Of a stretch of 64,000 nucleotides of DNA, positions 22,794-35,809 are shown piece by piece. The stretch spans positions 89,501 through 153,500 of the forward strand of contig CALYMY010000068.1 in the NCBI GenBank assembly GCA_944548615.1, in the 5' to 3' direction. The position numbers and the translations under genes were made by a program. The notes beneath the pieces were generated by a model, which ran no database searches, had not been told where the DNA came from, and was given only the letters and a program-made list of their open reading frames with translations. This DNA comes from Micropterix aruncella (lineage: Eukaryota > Arthropoda > Insecta > Lepidoptera > Micropterigidae). Each line of letters begins with the position of its first letter. The stretch's first letter is position 1.

Positions 22794-23983
22794 CCCTCGT
22801 CGGGAGCCAACCCTGGGTGCAGCAGCCATGTCATGGTGGAACTTAGTAATTGCCATCATAATGGAATGCCTATACCAAATTTCACGTCTCTACGGTTGAC
22901 CGTTGAGGAGTTCCCTCGTCGGGAGCCAACCCTGGGTGCAGCAGCCATGTCATGGTGGAACTTAGTAATTGCCATCATAATGGAATGCCTATACCAAATT
23001 TCACGTCTCTACGGTTGACCGTTGAGGAGTTTCCTCGTCGGGAGCCAACCCTGGGTGCAGCAGCGATGTCATGGTGGAACTTAGAAATTGCCATAATAAT
23101 GGAATGCCTATACCAAATTTCACGTCTCTACGGTTGACCGTTGAGGAGTTCCCTCGTCGGGAGCCAACCCTGGGTGCAGCAGCCATGTCATGGTGAAACT
23201 TAGAAATTGCCATCATAATGGAATGCCTATACCAAATTTCACGTCTCTACGGTTGACCGTTGAGGAGTTCCCTCGTCGGGAGCCAACCCTGGGTGCAGCA
23301 GCCATGTCATGGTGGAACTTAGTAATTGCCATCATAATGGAATGCCTATACCAAATTTCACGTCTCTACGGTTGACCGTTGAGGAGTTCCCTCGTCGGGA
23401 GCCAACCCTGGATGCAGCAGCCATGTCATGGTGGAACTTAGTAATTGCCATCATAATGGAATGCCTATACCAAATTTCACGTCTCTACGGTTGACCGTTG
23501 AGGAGTTTCCTCGTCGGGAGCCAACCCTGGGTGCAGCAGCGATGTCATGGTGGAACTTAGAAATTGCCATCATAATGGAATGCCTATACCAAATTTCACG
23601 TCTCTACGGTTGACCGTTGAGGAGTTTCCTCGTCGGGAGCCAACCCTGGGTGCAGCAGCGATGTCATGGTGGAACTTAGAAATTGCCATCATAATGGAAT
23701 GCCTATACCAAATTTCACGTCTCTACGGTTGACCGTTGAGGAGTTCCCTCGTCGGGAGCCAACCCTGGGTGCAGCAGCCATGTCATGGTGGAACTTAGTA
23801 ATTGCCATCATAATGGAATGGCTATAACAAATTTCACGTCTCTAGGGTTGACCGTTGAGGAGTTCCCTCGTCGGGAGCCAACCCTGGGTGCAGCAGCCAT
23901 GTCATGGTGGAACTTAGTAATTGCCGTCATAATGGAATGCCTATACCAAATTTCACGTCTCTACGGTTGACCGTTGAGGAGTT
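22794..23983 (+). repeat. 119-bp block, unit 7 (10 monomers)
   Basis: Same order and private changes as unit 6. Confidence 0.95.
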
Positions 23984-24710
23984 CCCTCGTCCTTGTCACG
24001 TACCTCTTTCCGTAGGTTGTTTACTCCTTTTAATTCGTTTAACGCCTCGCGGGCAATATCTCTGGCTCGTTCCGGTATTTCTTCGAAATTCCGAAACGGC
24101 ACTTCTATTTCTGTGGTCTCCATATTGTCTCTTCTCGTTGATCAAAGGCACTGAAAATGAAAATGAAAAAGCACAGATTAAATAGTATTGAAAAGTAATT
24201 AAAGAAGAAGAAGAAGACGAGATAAAAAGCAGAAGCAATGAAATGAAAAGCGTTCTAAAACCCTATCTTTTGACACCTCGCTTGTGTGTATATGATAAAA
24301 TAAAGAATATAAAATTTAATTTATTAAACGAAGCCGCGGGAAAAATACTAAAACTCCCTTGGCTCGGATCGCTACTATTGAAAACAAAAATCGTAAAATC
24401 GATAAATAAACTTTTGCAAGTATGACGAGGGCTGAAGTTACCATAGAAACAGAAATCGTTAAATCGATAAATATTCTATTGCGAGTCGGGCCACCGCCCG
24501 AGCTCGTTACTATGGAAACAAAACCGTTAAATCGATAAATCAATATACCTATACAGATATTAAATCGTCTATAATTCCGTTAATATTAATCAGATTTGAA
24601 AATTAAAAGAAGCGTTAGATGCGCAAAGCAAAACTCTATTAGATAATAATAAACAGGGAGGACTATAATTGATGCCTTTTAGCGAAATAGCCCTCAAACG
24701 TCGGGAGCCA

Positions 24711-25925
24711 ATTTATTTCGAAAAATGTGATTTTTTCATAACAATTTCTATGTTCAAAATGAAAGTTTATATAAAAAATTTCAAAATGTCAAAATTTCGA
24801 AAATGCCATTTCGTAGAGATTTCAAAGGCCTTCGTTCTGCCCGAACAACGTAACGCGTTTGATTTACTCTATCACGGTCTTTTTCGAAAAATGACATTTA
24901 TTCATAACAATTTCTATGTCCAAAATGAAAGTTTGTATAAAAAATTTCAAAATGTCAAAATTTCGAAAATGCCATTTCGTAGAGATTTCAAAGGCCTTCG
25001 TTCTGTCCGAACACCGTAACGCGTTTTATTTACTCTATCACGGTCTTTTTCGAAAAATGACATTTATTCATAACAATTTCTATGTTCAAAATGAAAGTTT
25101 ATATAAAAAATTTCAAAATGTCAAAATTTCGAAAATGCCATTTCGTAGAGATTTCAAAGGCCTTCGTTCTGTCCAAACACCGTAACGCGTTTTATTTACT
25201 CTATCTCGTTCTTTTGTGAAAAATGTGATTTTTTCATAACAATTTCTATGTTCAAAATGAAAGTTTATATAAAATATTTCAAAATGTCAAAATTTCGAAA
25301 ATGCCATTTCGTAGAGTTTTCAAAGGCCTTCGTTCTGTCCGAACACCGTAACGCGTTTGATTTACTCTATCACGGTCTTTTTCGAAAAATGACATTTATT
25401 CATAACAATTTCTATGTTCAAAATGAAAGTTTGTATAAAAAATTTCAAAATGTCAAAATTTCGAAAATGCCATTTCGTAGAGATTTCAAAGGCCTTCGTT
25501 CTGCCGGAACACCGTAACGCGTTTAATTTACTCTATCACGGTCTTTTTTGAAAAATGTCATTTATTCATAACAATTTCTATGTTCAAAATGAAAGTTTAT
25601 ATAAAAAATTTCAAAATGTCAAAATTTCGAAAATGCCATTTCGAAGAGAATACCAAGGCCGTCGTTCTGTCCGAACGCCGTAACGCTATAGGTTTACTCT
25701 ATCACGATCTTTTTCGAAAAATGTGATTTTTTCATTATAATTTCTATGTTTAAAATGAAATTCTATATAAAAATTTTCAAAATGTCAAAATTTCAAAAAT
25801 GCCATTTTGTAGAGCTTAAGCGGGGTGTCGATCTCTCCAAAGTCCGCAACGCGGTAGGTTTACTCTATCTCGATTTATTTCGAAAAATGTGATTTTTTCA
25901 TAACAATTTCTATGTTCAAAATGAA
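24711..25925 (+). repeat. 166-bp block, unit 8 (7 copies)
   Basis: c1-c7, matching unit 6. Confidence 0.95.
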
Positions 25926-25929
25926 GCTT

Positions 25930-27119
25930 CCCTCGTCGGGAGCCAACCCTGGGTGCAGCAGCCATGTCATGGTGGAACTTAGTAATTGCCATCATAATGG
26001 AATGCCTATACCAAATTTCACGTCTCTACGGTTGACCGTTGAGGAGTTCCCTCGTCGGGAGCCAACCCTGGGTGCAGCAGCCATGTCATGGTGGAACTTA
26101 GTAATTGCCATCATAATGGAATGCCTATACCAAATTTCACGTCTCTACGGTTGACCGTTGAGGAGTTTCCTCGTCGGGAGCCAACCCTGGGTGCAGCAGC
26201 GATGTCATGGTGGAACTTAGAAATTGCCATAATAATGGAATGCCTATACCAAATTTCACGTCTCTACGGTTGACCGTTGAGGAGTTCCCTCGTCGGGAGC
26301 CAACCCTGGGTGCAGCAGCCATGTCATGGTGAAACTTAGAAATTGCCATCATAATGGAATGCCTATACCAAATTTCACGTCTCTACGGTTGACCGTTGAG
26401 GAGTTCCCTCGTCGGGAGCCAACCCTGGGTGCAGCAGCCATGTCATGGTGGAACTTAGTAATTGCCATCATAATGGAATGCCTATACCAAATTTCACGTC
26501 TCTACGGTTGACCGTTGAGGAGTTCCCTCGTCGGGAGCCAACCCTGGATGCAGCAGCCATGTCATGGTGGAACTTAGTAATTGCCATCATAATGGAATGC
26601 CTATACCAAATTTCACGTCTCTACGGTTGACCGTTGAGGAGTTTCCTCGTCGGGAGCCAACCCTGGGTGCAGCAGCGATGTCATGGTGGAACTTAGAAAT
26701 TGCCATCATAATGGAATGCCTATACCAAATTTCACGTCTCTACGGTTGACCGTTGAGGAGTTTCCTCGTCGGGAGCCAACCCTGGGTGCAGCAGCGATGT
26801 CATGGTGGAACTTAGAAATTGCCATCATAATGGAATGCCTATACCAAATTTCACGTCTCTACGGTTGACCGTTGAGGAGTTCCCTCGTCGGGAGCCAACC
26901 CTGGGTGCAGCAGCCATGTCATGGTGGAACTTAGTAATTGCCATCATAATGGAATGGCTATAACAAATTTCACGTCTCTAGGGTTGACCGTTGAGGAGTT
27001 CCCTCGTCGGGAGCCAACCCTGGGTGCAGCAGCCATGTCATGGTGGAACTTAGTAATTGCCGTCATAATGGAATGCCTATACCAAATTTCACGTCTCTAC
27101 GGTTGACCGTTGAGGAGTT
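25930..27119 (+). repeat. 119-bp block, unit 8 (10 monomers)
   Basis: Same order and private changes as unit 6. Confidence 0.95.
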
Positions 27120-27846
27120 CCCTCGTCCTTGTCACGTACCTCTTTCCGTAGGTTGTTTACTCCTTTTAATTCGTTTAACGCCTCGCGGGCAATATCTCTG
27201 GCTCGTTCCGGTATTTCTTCGAAATTCCGAAACGGCACTTCTATTTCTGTGGTCTCCATATTGTCTCTTCTCGTTGATCAAAGGCACTGAAAATGAAAAT
27301 GAAAAAGCACAGATTAAATAGTATTGAAAAGTAATTAAAGAAGAAGAAGAAGACGAGATAAAAAGCAGAAGCAATGAAATGAAAAGCGTTCTAAAACCCT
27401 ATCTTTTGACACCTCGCTTGTGTGTATATGATAAAATAAAGAATATAAAATTTAATTTATTAAACGAAGCCGCGGGAAAAATACTAAAACTCCCTTGGCT
27501 CGGATCGCTACTATTGAAAACAAAAATCGTAAAATCGATAAATAAACTTTTGCAAGTATGACGAGGGCTGAAGTTACCATAGAAACAGAAATCGTTAAAT
27601 CGATAAATATTCTATTGCGAGTCGGGCCACCGCCCGAGCTCGTTACTATGGAAACAAAACCGTTAAATCGATAAATCAATATACCTATACAGATATTAAA
27701 TCGTCTATAATTCCGTTAATATTAATCAGATTTGAAAATTAAAAGAAGCGTTAGATGCGCAAAGCAAAACTCTATTAGATAATAATAAACAGGGAGGACT
27801 ATAATTGATGCCTTTTAGCGAAATAGCCCTCAAACGTCGGGAGCCA

Positions 27847-29061
27847 ATTTATTTCGAAAAATGTGATTTTTTCATAACAATTTCTATGTTCAAAATGAAA
27901 GTTTATATAAAAAATTTCAAAATGTCAAAATTTCGAAAATGCCATTTCGTAGAGATTTCAAAGGCCTTCGTTCTGCCCGAACAACGTAACGCGTTTGATT
28001 TACTCTATCACGGTCTTTTTCGAAAAATGACATTTATTCATAACAATTTCTATGTCCAAAATGAAAGTTTGTATAAAAAATTTCAAAATGTCAAAATTTC
28101 GAAAATGCCATTTCGTAGAGATTTCAAAGGCCTTCGTTCTGTCCGAACACCGTAACGCGTTTTATTTACTCTATCACGGTCTTTTTCGAAAAATGACATT
28201 TATTCATAACAATTTCTATGTTCAAAATGAAAGTTTATATAAAAAATTTCAAAATGTCAAAATTTCGAAAATGCCATTTCGTAGAGATTTCAAAGGCCTT
28301 CGTTCTGTCCAAACACCGTAACGCGTTTTATTTACTCTATCTCGTTCTTTTGTGAAAAATGTGATTTTTTCATAACAATTTCTATGTTCAAAATGAAAGT
28401 TTATATAAAATATTTCAAAATGTCAAAATTTCGAAAATGCCATTTCGTAGAGTTTTCAAAGGCCTTCGTTCTGTCCGAACACCGTAACGCGTTTGATTTA
28501 CTCTATCACGGTCTTTTTCGAAAAATGACATTTATTCATAACAATTTCTATGTTCAAAATGAAAGTTTGTATAAAAAATTTCAAAATGTCAAAATTTCGA
28601 AAATGCCATTTCGTAGAGATTTCAAAGGCCTTCGTTCTGCCGGAACACCGTAACGCGTTTAATTTACTCTATCACGGTCTTTTTTGAAAAATGTCATTTA
28701 TTCATAACAATTTCTATGTTCAAAATGAAAGTTTATATAAAAAATTTCAAAATGTCAAAATTTCGAAAATGCCATTTCGAAGAGAATACCAAGGCCGTCG
28801 TTCTGTCCGAACGCCGTAACGCTATAGGTTTACTCTATCACGATCTTTTTCGAAAAATGTGATTTTTTCATTATAATTTCTATGTTTAAAATGAAATTCT
28901 ATATAAAAATTTTCAAAATGTCAAAATTTCAAAAATGCCATTTTGTAGAGCTTAAGCGGGGTGTCGATCTCTCCAAAGTCCGCAACGCGGTAGGTTTACT
29001 CTATCTCGATTTATTTCGAAAAATGTGATTTTTTCATAACAATTTCTATGTTCAAAATGAA
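27847..29061 (+). repeat. 166-bp block, unit 9 (7 copies)
   Basis: c1-c7, matching unit 6. Confidence 0.95.
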
Positions 29062-29065
29062 GCTT

Positions 29066-30255
29066 CCCTCGTCGGGAGCCAACCCTGGGTGCAGCAGCCA
29101 TGTCATGGTGGAACTTAGTAATTGCCATCATAATGGAATGCCTATACCAAATTTCACGTCTCTACGGTTGACCGTTGAGGAGTTCCCTCGTCGGGAGCCA
29201 ACCCTGGGTGCAGCAGCCATGTCATGGTGGAACTTAGTAATTGCCATCATAATGGAATGCCTATACCAAATTTCACGTCTCTACGGTTGACCGTTGAGGA
29301 GTTTCCTCGTCGGGAGCCAACCCTGGGTGCAGCAGCGATGTCATGGTGGAACTTAGAAATTGCCATAATAATGGAATGCCTATACCAAATTTCACGTCTC
29401 TACGGTTGACCGTTGAGGAGTTCCCTCGTCGGGAGCCAACCCTGGGTGCAGCAGCCATGTCATGGTGAAACTTAGAAATTGCCATCATAATGGAATGCCT
29501 ATACCAAATTTCACGTCTCTACGGTTGACCGTTGAGGAGTTCCCTCGTCGGGAGCCAACCCTGGGTGCAGCAGCCATGTCATGGTGGAACTTAGTAATTG
29601 CCATCATAATGGAATGCCTATACCAAATTTCACGTCTCTACGGTTGACCGTTGAGGAGTTCCCTCGTCGGGAGCCAACCCTGGATGCAGCAGCCATGTCA
29701 TGGTGGAACTTAGTAATTGCCATCATAATGGAATGCCTATACCAAATTTCACGTCTCTACGGTTGACCGTTGAGGAGTTTCCTCGTCGGGAGCCAACCCT
29801 GGGTGCAGCAGCGATGTCATGGTGGAACTTAGAAATTGCCATCATAATGGAATGCCTATACCAAATTTCACGTCTCTACGGTTGACCGTTGAGGAGTTTC
29901 CTCGTCGGGAGCCAACCCTGGGTGCAGCAGCGATGTCATGGTGGAACTTAGAAATTGCCATCATAATGGAATGCCTATACCAAATTTCACGTCTCTACGG
30001 TTGACCGTTGAGGAGTTCCCTCGTCGGGAGCCAACCCTGGGTGCAGCAGCCATGTCATGGTGGAACTTAGTAATTGCCATCATAATGGAATGGCTATAAC
30101 AAATTTCACGTCTCTAGGGTTGACCGTTGAGGAGTTCCCTCGTCGGGAGCCAACCCTGGGTGCAGCAGCCATGTCATGGTGGAACTTAGTAATTGCCGTC
30201 ATAATGGAATGCCTATACCAAATTTCACGTCTCTACGGTTGACCGTTGAGGAGTT
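29066..30255 (+). repeat. 119-bp block, unit 9 (10 monomers)
   Basis: Same order and private changes as unit 6. Confidence 0.95.
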
Positions 30256-30982
30256 CCCTCGTCCTTGTCACGTACCTCTTTCCGTAGGTTGTTTACTCCT
30301 TTTAATTCGTTTAACGCCTCGCGGGCAATATCTCTGGCTCGTTCCGGTATTTCTTCGAAATTCCGAAACGGCACTTCTATTTCTGTGGTCTCCATATTGT
30401 CTCTTCTCGTTGATCAAAGGCACTGAAAATGAAAATGAAAAAGCACAGATTAAATAGTATTGAAAAGTAATTAAAGAAGAAGAAGAAGACGAGATAAAAA
30501 GCAGAAGCAATGAAATGAAAAGCGTTCTAAAACCCTATCTTTTGACACCTCGCTTGTGTGTATATGATAAAATAAAGAATATAAAATTTAATTTATTAAA
30601 CGAAGCCGCGGGAAAAATACTAAAACTCCCTTGGCTCGGATCGCTACTATTGAAAACAAAAATCGTAAAATCGATAAATAAACTTTTGCAAGTATGACGA
30701 GGGCTGAAGTTACCATAGAAACAGAAATCGTTAAATCGATAAATATTCTATTGCGAGTCGGGCCACCGCCCGAGCTCGTTACTATGGAAACAAAACCGTT
30801 AAATCGATAAATCAATATACCTATACAGATATTAAATCGTCTATAATTCCGTTAATATTAATCAGATTTGAAAATTAAAAGAAGCGTTAGATGCGCAAAG
30901 CAAAACTCTATTAGATAATAATAAACAGGGAGGACTATAATTGATGCCTTTTAGCGAAATAGCCCTCAAACGTCGGGAGCCA

Positions 30983-32201
30983 ATTTATTTCGAAAAATGT
31001 GATTTTTTCATAACAATTTCTATGTTCAAAATGAAAGTTTATATAAAAAATTTCAAAATGTCAAAATTTCGAAAATGCCATTTCGTAGAGATTTCAAAGG
31101 CCTTCGTTCTGCCCGAACAACGTAACGCGTTTGATTTACTCTATCACGGTCTTTTTCGAAAAATGACATTTATTCATAACAATTTCTATGTCCAAAATGA
31201 AAGTTTGTATAAAAAATTTCAAAATGTCAAAATTTCGAAAATGCCATTTCGTAGAGATTTCAAAGGCCTTCGTTCTGTCCGAACACCGTAACGCGTTTTA
31301 TTTACTCTATCACGGTCTTTTTCGAAAAATGACATTTACATATTCATAACAATTTCTATGTTCAAAATGAAAGTTTATATAAAAAATTTCAAAATGTCAA
31401 AATTTCGAAAATGCCATTTCGTAGAGATTTCAAAGGCCTTCGTTCTGTCCAAACACCGTAACGCGTTTTATTTACTCTATCTCGTTCTTTTGTGAAAAAT
31501 GTGATTTTTTCATAACAATTTCTATGTTCAAAATGAAAGTTTATATAAAATATTTCAAAATGTCAAAATTTCGAAAATGCCATTTCGTAGAGTTTTCAAA
31601 GGCCTTCGTTCTGTCCGAACACCGTAACGCGTTTGATTTACTCTATCACGGTCTTTTTCGAAAAATGACATTTATTCATAACAATTTCTATGTTCAAAAT
31701 GAAAGTTTGTATAAAAAATTTCAAAATGTCAAAATTTCGAAAATGCCATTTCGTAGAGATTTCAAAGGCCTTCGTTCTGCCGGAACACCGTAACGCGTTT
31801 AATTTACTCTATCACGGTCTTTTTTGAAAAATGTCATTTATTCATAACAATTTCTATGTTCAAAATGAAAGTTTATATAAAAAATTTCAAAATGTCAAAA
31901 TTTCGAAAATGCCATTTCGAAGAGAATACCAAGGCCGTCGTTCTGTCCGAACGCCGTAACGCTATAGGTTTACTCTATCACGATCTTTTTCGAAAAATGT
32001 GATTTTTTCATTATAATTTCTATGTTTAAAATGAAATTCTATATAAAAATTTTCAAAATGTCAAAATTTCAAAAATGCCATTTTGTAGAGCTTAAGCGGG
32101 GTGTCGATCTCTCCAAAGTCCGCAACGCGGTAGGTTTACTCTATCTCGATTTATTTCGAAAAATGTGATTTTTTCATAACAATTTCTATGTTCAAAATGA
32201 A
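30983..32201 (+). repeat. 166-bp block, unit 10 (7 copies)
   Basis: c1-c7 with the ACAT insertion returning (near 31339). Confidence 0.95.
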
Positions 32202-32205
32202 GCTT

Positions 32206-33871
32206 CCCTCGTCGGGAGCCAACCCTGGGTGCAGCAGCCATGTCATGGTGGAACTTAGTAATTGCCATCATAATGGAATGCCTATACCAAATTTCACGTC
32301 TCTACGGTTGACCGTTGAGGAGTTCCCTCGTCGGGAGCCAACCCTGGGTGCAGCAGCCATGTCATGGTGGAACTTAGTAATTGCCATCATAATGGAATGC
32401 CTATACCAAATTTCACGTCTCTACGGTTGACCGTTGAGGAGTTTCCTCGTCGGGAGCCAACCCTGGGTGCAGCAGCGATGTCATGGTGGAACTTAGAAAT
32501 TGCCATAATAATGGAATGCCTATACCAAATTTCACGTCTCTACGGTTGACCGTTGAGGAGTTCCCTCGTCGGGAGCCAACCCTGGGTGCAGCAGCCATGT
32601 CATGGAGGAACTTAGAAATTGCCATCATAATGGAATGCCTATACCAAATTTCACGTCTCTACGGTTGACCGTTGAGGAGTTCCCTCGTCGGGAGCCAACC
32701 CTGGGTGCAGCAGCCATGTCATGGTGGAACTTAGTAATTGCCATCATAATGGAATGCCTATACCAAATTTCACGTCTCTACGGTTGACCGTTGAGGAGTT
32801 CCCTCGTCGGGAGCCAACCCTGGATGCAGCAGCCATGTCATGGTGGAACTTAGTAATTGCCATCATAATGGAATGCCTATACCAAATTTCACGTCTCTAC
32901 GGTTGACCGTTGAGGAGTTTCCTCGTCGGGAGCCAACCCTGGGTGCAGCAGCGATGTCATGGTGGAACTTAGAAATTGCCATCATAATGGAATGCCTATA
33001 CCAAATTTCACGTCTCTACGGTTGACCGTTGAGGAGTTCCCTCGTCGGGAGCCAACCCTGGGTGCAGCAGCCATGTCATGGTGGAACTTAGTAATTGCCA
33101 TCATAATGGAATGCCTATACCAAATTTCACGTCTCTACGGTTGACCGTTGAGGAGTTCCCTCGTCGGGAGCCAACCCTGGATGCAGCAGCCATGTCATGG
33201 TGGAACTTAGTAATTGCCATCATAATGGAATGCCTATACCAAATTTCACGTCTCTACGGTTGACCGTTGAGGAGTTTCCTCGTCGGGAGCCAACCCTGGG
33301 TGCAGCAGCGATGTCATGGTGGAACTTAGAAATTGCCATCATAATGGAATGCCTATACCAAATTTCACGTCTCTACGGTTGACCGTTGAGGAGTTTCCTC
33401 GTCGGGAGCCAACCCTGGGTGCAGCAGCGATGTCATGGTGGAACTTAGAAATTGCCATCATAATGGAATGCCTATACCAAATTTCACGTCTCTACGGTTG
33501 ACCGTTGAGGAGTTTCCTCGTCGGGAGCCAACCCTGGGTGCAGCAGCGATGTCATGGTGGAACTTAGAAATTGCCATCATAATGGAATGCCTATACCAAA
33601 TTTCACGTCTCTACGGTTGACCGTTGAGGAGTTCCCTCGTCGGGAGCCAACCCTGGGTGCAGCAGCCATGTCATGGTGGAACTTAGTAATTGCCATCATA
33701 ATGGAATGGCTATAACAAATTTCACGTCTCTAGGGTTGACCGTTGAGGAGTTCCCTCGTCGGGAGCCAACCCTGGGTGCAGCAGCCATGTCATGGTGGAA
33801 CTTAGTAATTGCCATCATAATGGAATGCCTATACCAAATTTCACGTCTCTACGGTTGACCGTTGAGGAGTT
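32206..33871 (+). repeat. 119-bp block, unit 10 (14 monomers)
   Basis: Order as unit 1; H carries CATGGAGGAAC. Confidence 0.95.
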
Positions 33872-34586
33872 CCCTCGTCCTTGTCACGTACCTCTTTCCG
33901 TAGGTTGTTTACTCCTTTTAATTCGCGGGCAATATCTCTGGCTCGTTCCGGTATTTCTTCGAAATTCCGAAACGGCACTTCTATTTCTGTGGTCTCCATA
34001 TTGTCTCTTCTCGTTGATCAAAGGCACTGAAAATGAAAATGAAAAAGCACAGATTAAATAGTATTGAAAAGTAATTAAAGAAGAAGAAGAAGACGAGATA
34101 AAAAGCAGAAGCAATGAAATGAAAAGCGTTCTAAAACCCTATCTTTTGACACCTCGCTTGTGTGTATATGATAAAATAAAGAATATAAAATTTAATTTAT
34201 TAAACGAAGCCGCGGGAAAAATACTAAAACTCCCTTGGCTCGGATCGCTACTATTGAAAACAAAAATCGTAAAATCGATAAATAAACTTTTGCAAGTATG
34301 ACGAGGGCTGAAGTTACCATAGAAACAGAAATCGTTAAATCGATAAATATTCTATTGCGAGTCGGGCCACCGCCCGAGCTCGTTACTATGGAAACAAAAC
34401 CGTTAAATCGATAAATCAATATACCTATACAGATATTAAATCGTCTATAATTCCGTTAATATTAATCAGATTTGAAAATTAAAAGAAGCGTTAGATGCGC
34501 AAAGCAAAACTCTATTAGATAATAATAAACAGGGAGGACTATAATTGATGCCTTTTAGCGAAATAGCCCTCAAACGTCGGGAGCCA

Positions 34587-35805
34587 ATTTATTTCGAAAA
34601 ATGTGATTTTTTCATAACAATTTCTATGTTCAAAATGAAAGTTTATATAAAAAATTTCAAAATGTCAAAATTTCGAAAATGCCATTTCGTAGAGATTTCA
34701 AAGGCCTTCGTTCTGCCCGAACAACGTAACGCGTTTGATTTACTCTATCACGGTCTTTTTCGAAAAATGACATTTATTCATAACAATTTCTATGTCCAAA
34801 ATGAAAGTTTGTATAAAAAATTTCAAAATGTCAAAATTTCGAAAATGCCATTTCGTAGAGATTTCAAAGGCCTTCGTTCTGTCCGAACACCGTAACGCGT
34901 TTTATTTACTCTATCACGGTCTTTTTCGAAAAATGACATTTACATATTCATAACAATTTCTATGTTCAAAATGAAAGTTTATATAAAAAATTTCAAAATG
35001 TCAAAATTTCGAAAATGCCATTTCGTAGAGATTTCAAAGGCCTTCGTTCTGTCCAAACACCGTAACGCGTTTTATTTACTCTATCTCGTTCTTTTGTGAA
35101 AAATGTGATTTTTTCATAACAATTTCTATGTTCAAAATGAAAGTTTATATAAAATATTTCAAAATGTCAAAATTTCGAAAATGCCATTTCGTAGAGTTTT
35201 CAAAGGCCTTCGTTCTGTCCGAACACCGTAACGCGTTTGATTTACTCTATCACGGTCTTTTTCGAAAAATGACATTTATTCATAACAATTTCTATGTTCA
35301 AAATGAAAGTTTGTATAAAAAATTTCAAAATGTCAAAATTTCGAAAATGCCATTTCGTAGAGATTTCAAAGGCCTTCGTTCTGCCGGAACACCGTAACGC
35401 GTTTAATTTACTCTATCACGGTCTTTTTTGAAAAATGTCATTTATTCATAACAATTTCTATGTTCAAAATGAAAGTTTATATAAAAAATTTCAAAATGTC
35501 AAAATTTCGAAAATGCCATTTCGAAGAGAATACCAAGGCCGTCGTTCTGTCCGAACGCCGTAACGCTATAGGTTTACTCTATCACGATCTTTTTCGAAAA
35601 ATGTGATTTTTTCATTATAATTTCTATGTTTAAAATGAAATTCTATATAAAAATTTTCAAAATGTCACAATTTCAAAAATGCCATTTTGTAGAGCTTAAG
35701 CGGGGTGTCGATCTCTCCAAAGTCCGCAACGCGGTAGGTTTACTCTATCTCGATTTATTTCGAAAAATGTGATTTTTTCATAACAATTTCTATGTTCAAA
35801 ATGAA
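34587..35805 (+). repeat. 166-bp block, unit 11 (7 copies)
   Basis: c1-c7 with ACAT; c7 carries GTCACAATTT at 35668. Confidence 0.95.
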
Positions 35806-35809
35806 GCTT

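Larger units (their letters stand above)
20848..23983 (+). repeat. Unit 7 (3136 bp)
   Basis: Linker 20848-21574. I saw no difference from units 8 and 9. It carries the group-specific ATGGTGAAAC (23190) and GCCGTCATA variants. Confidence 0.95.
23984..27119 (+). repeat. Unit 8 (3136 bp)
   Basis: Linker 23984-24710. Same length and variant set as units 7 and 9, offset exactly 3136 bp from each. Confidence 0.95.
27120..30255 (+). repeat. Unit 9 (3136 bp, last of the matching group)
   Basis: Linker 27120-27846. Same length and variants as units 7 and 8. The following unit 10 regains the ACAT insertion and 14 copies of the 119-bp monomer, so the homogeneous block ends here. Confidence 0.95.
30256..33871 (+). 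repeat. Unit 10 (3616 bp, 7 x 166, 14 x 119)
   Basis: Linker 30256-30982. It has the ACAT insertion and matches unit 1 in length. A private T-to-A change at 32606 (CATGGAGGAAC) is shared only with unit 16 (53766), marking the 21,160-bp duplication. Confidence 0.95.

Noticed and set aside
17712..30255. Pure assembly duplication
   Set aside because: Not proven either way. Unit 6 differs from 7-9 at 18041, and the 21,160-bp copies sit in different surroundings, which is more like real amplification. Read depth would decide, so I keep it as biology with that caveat.
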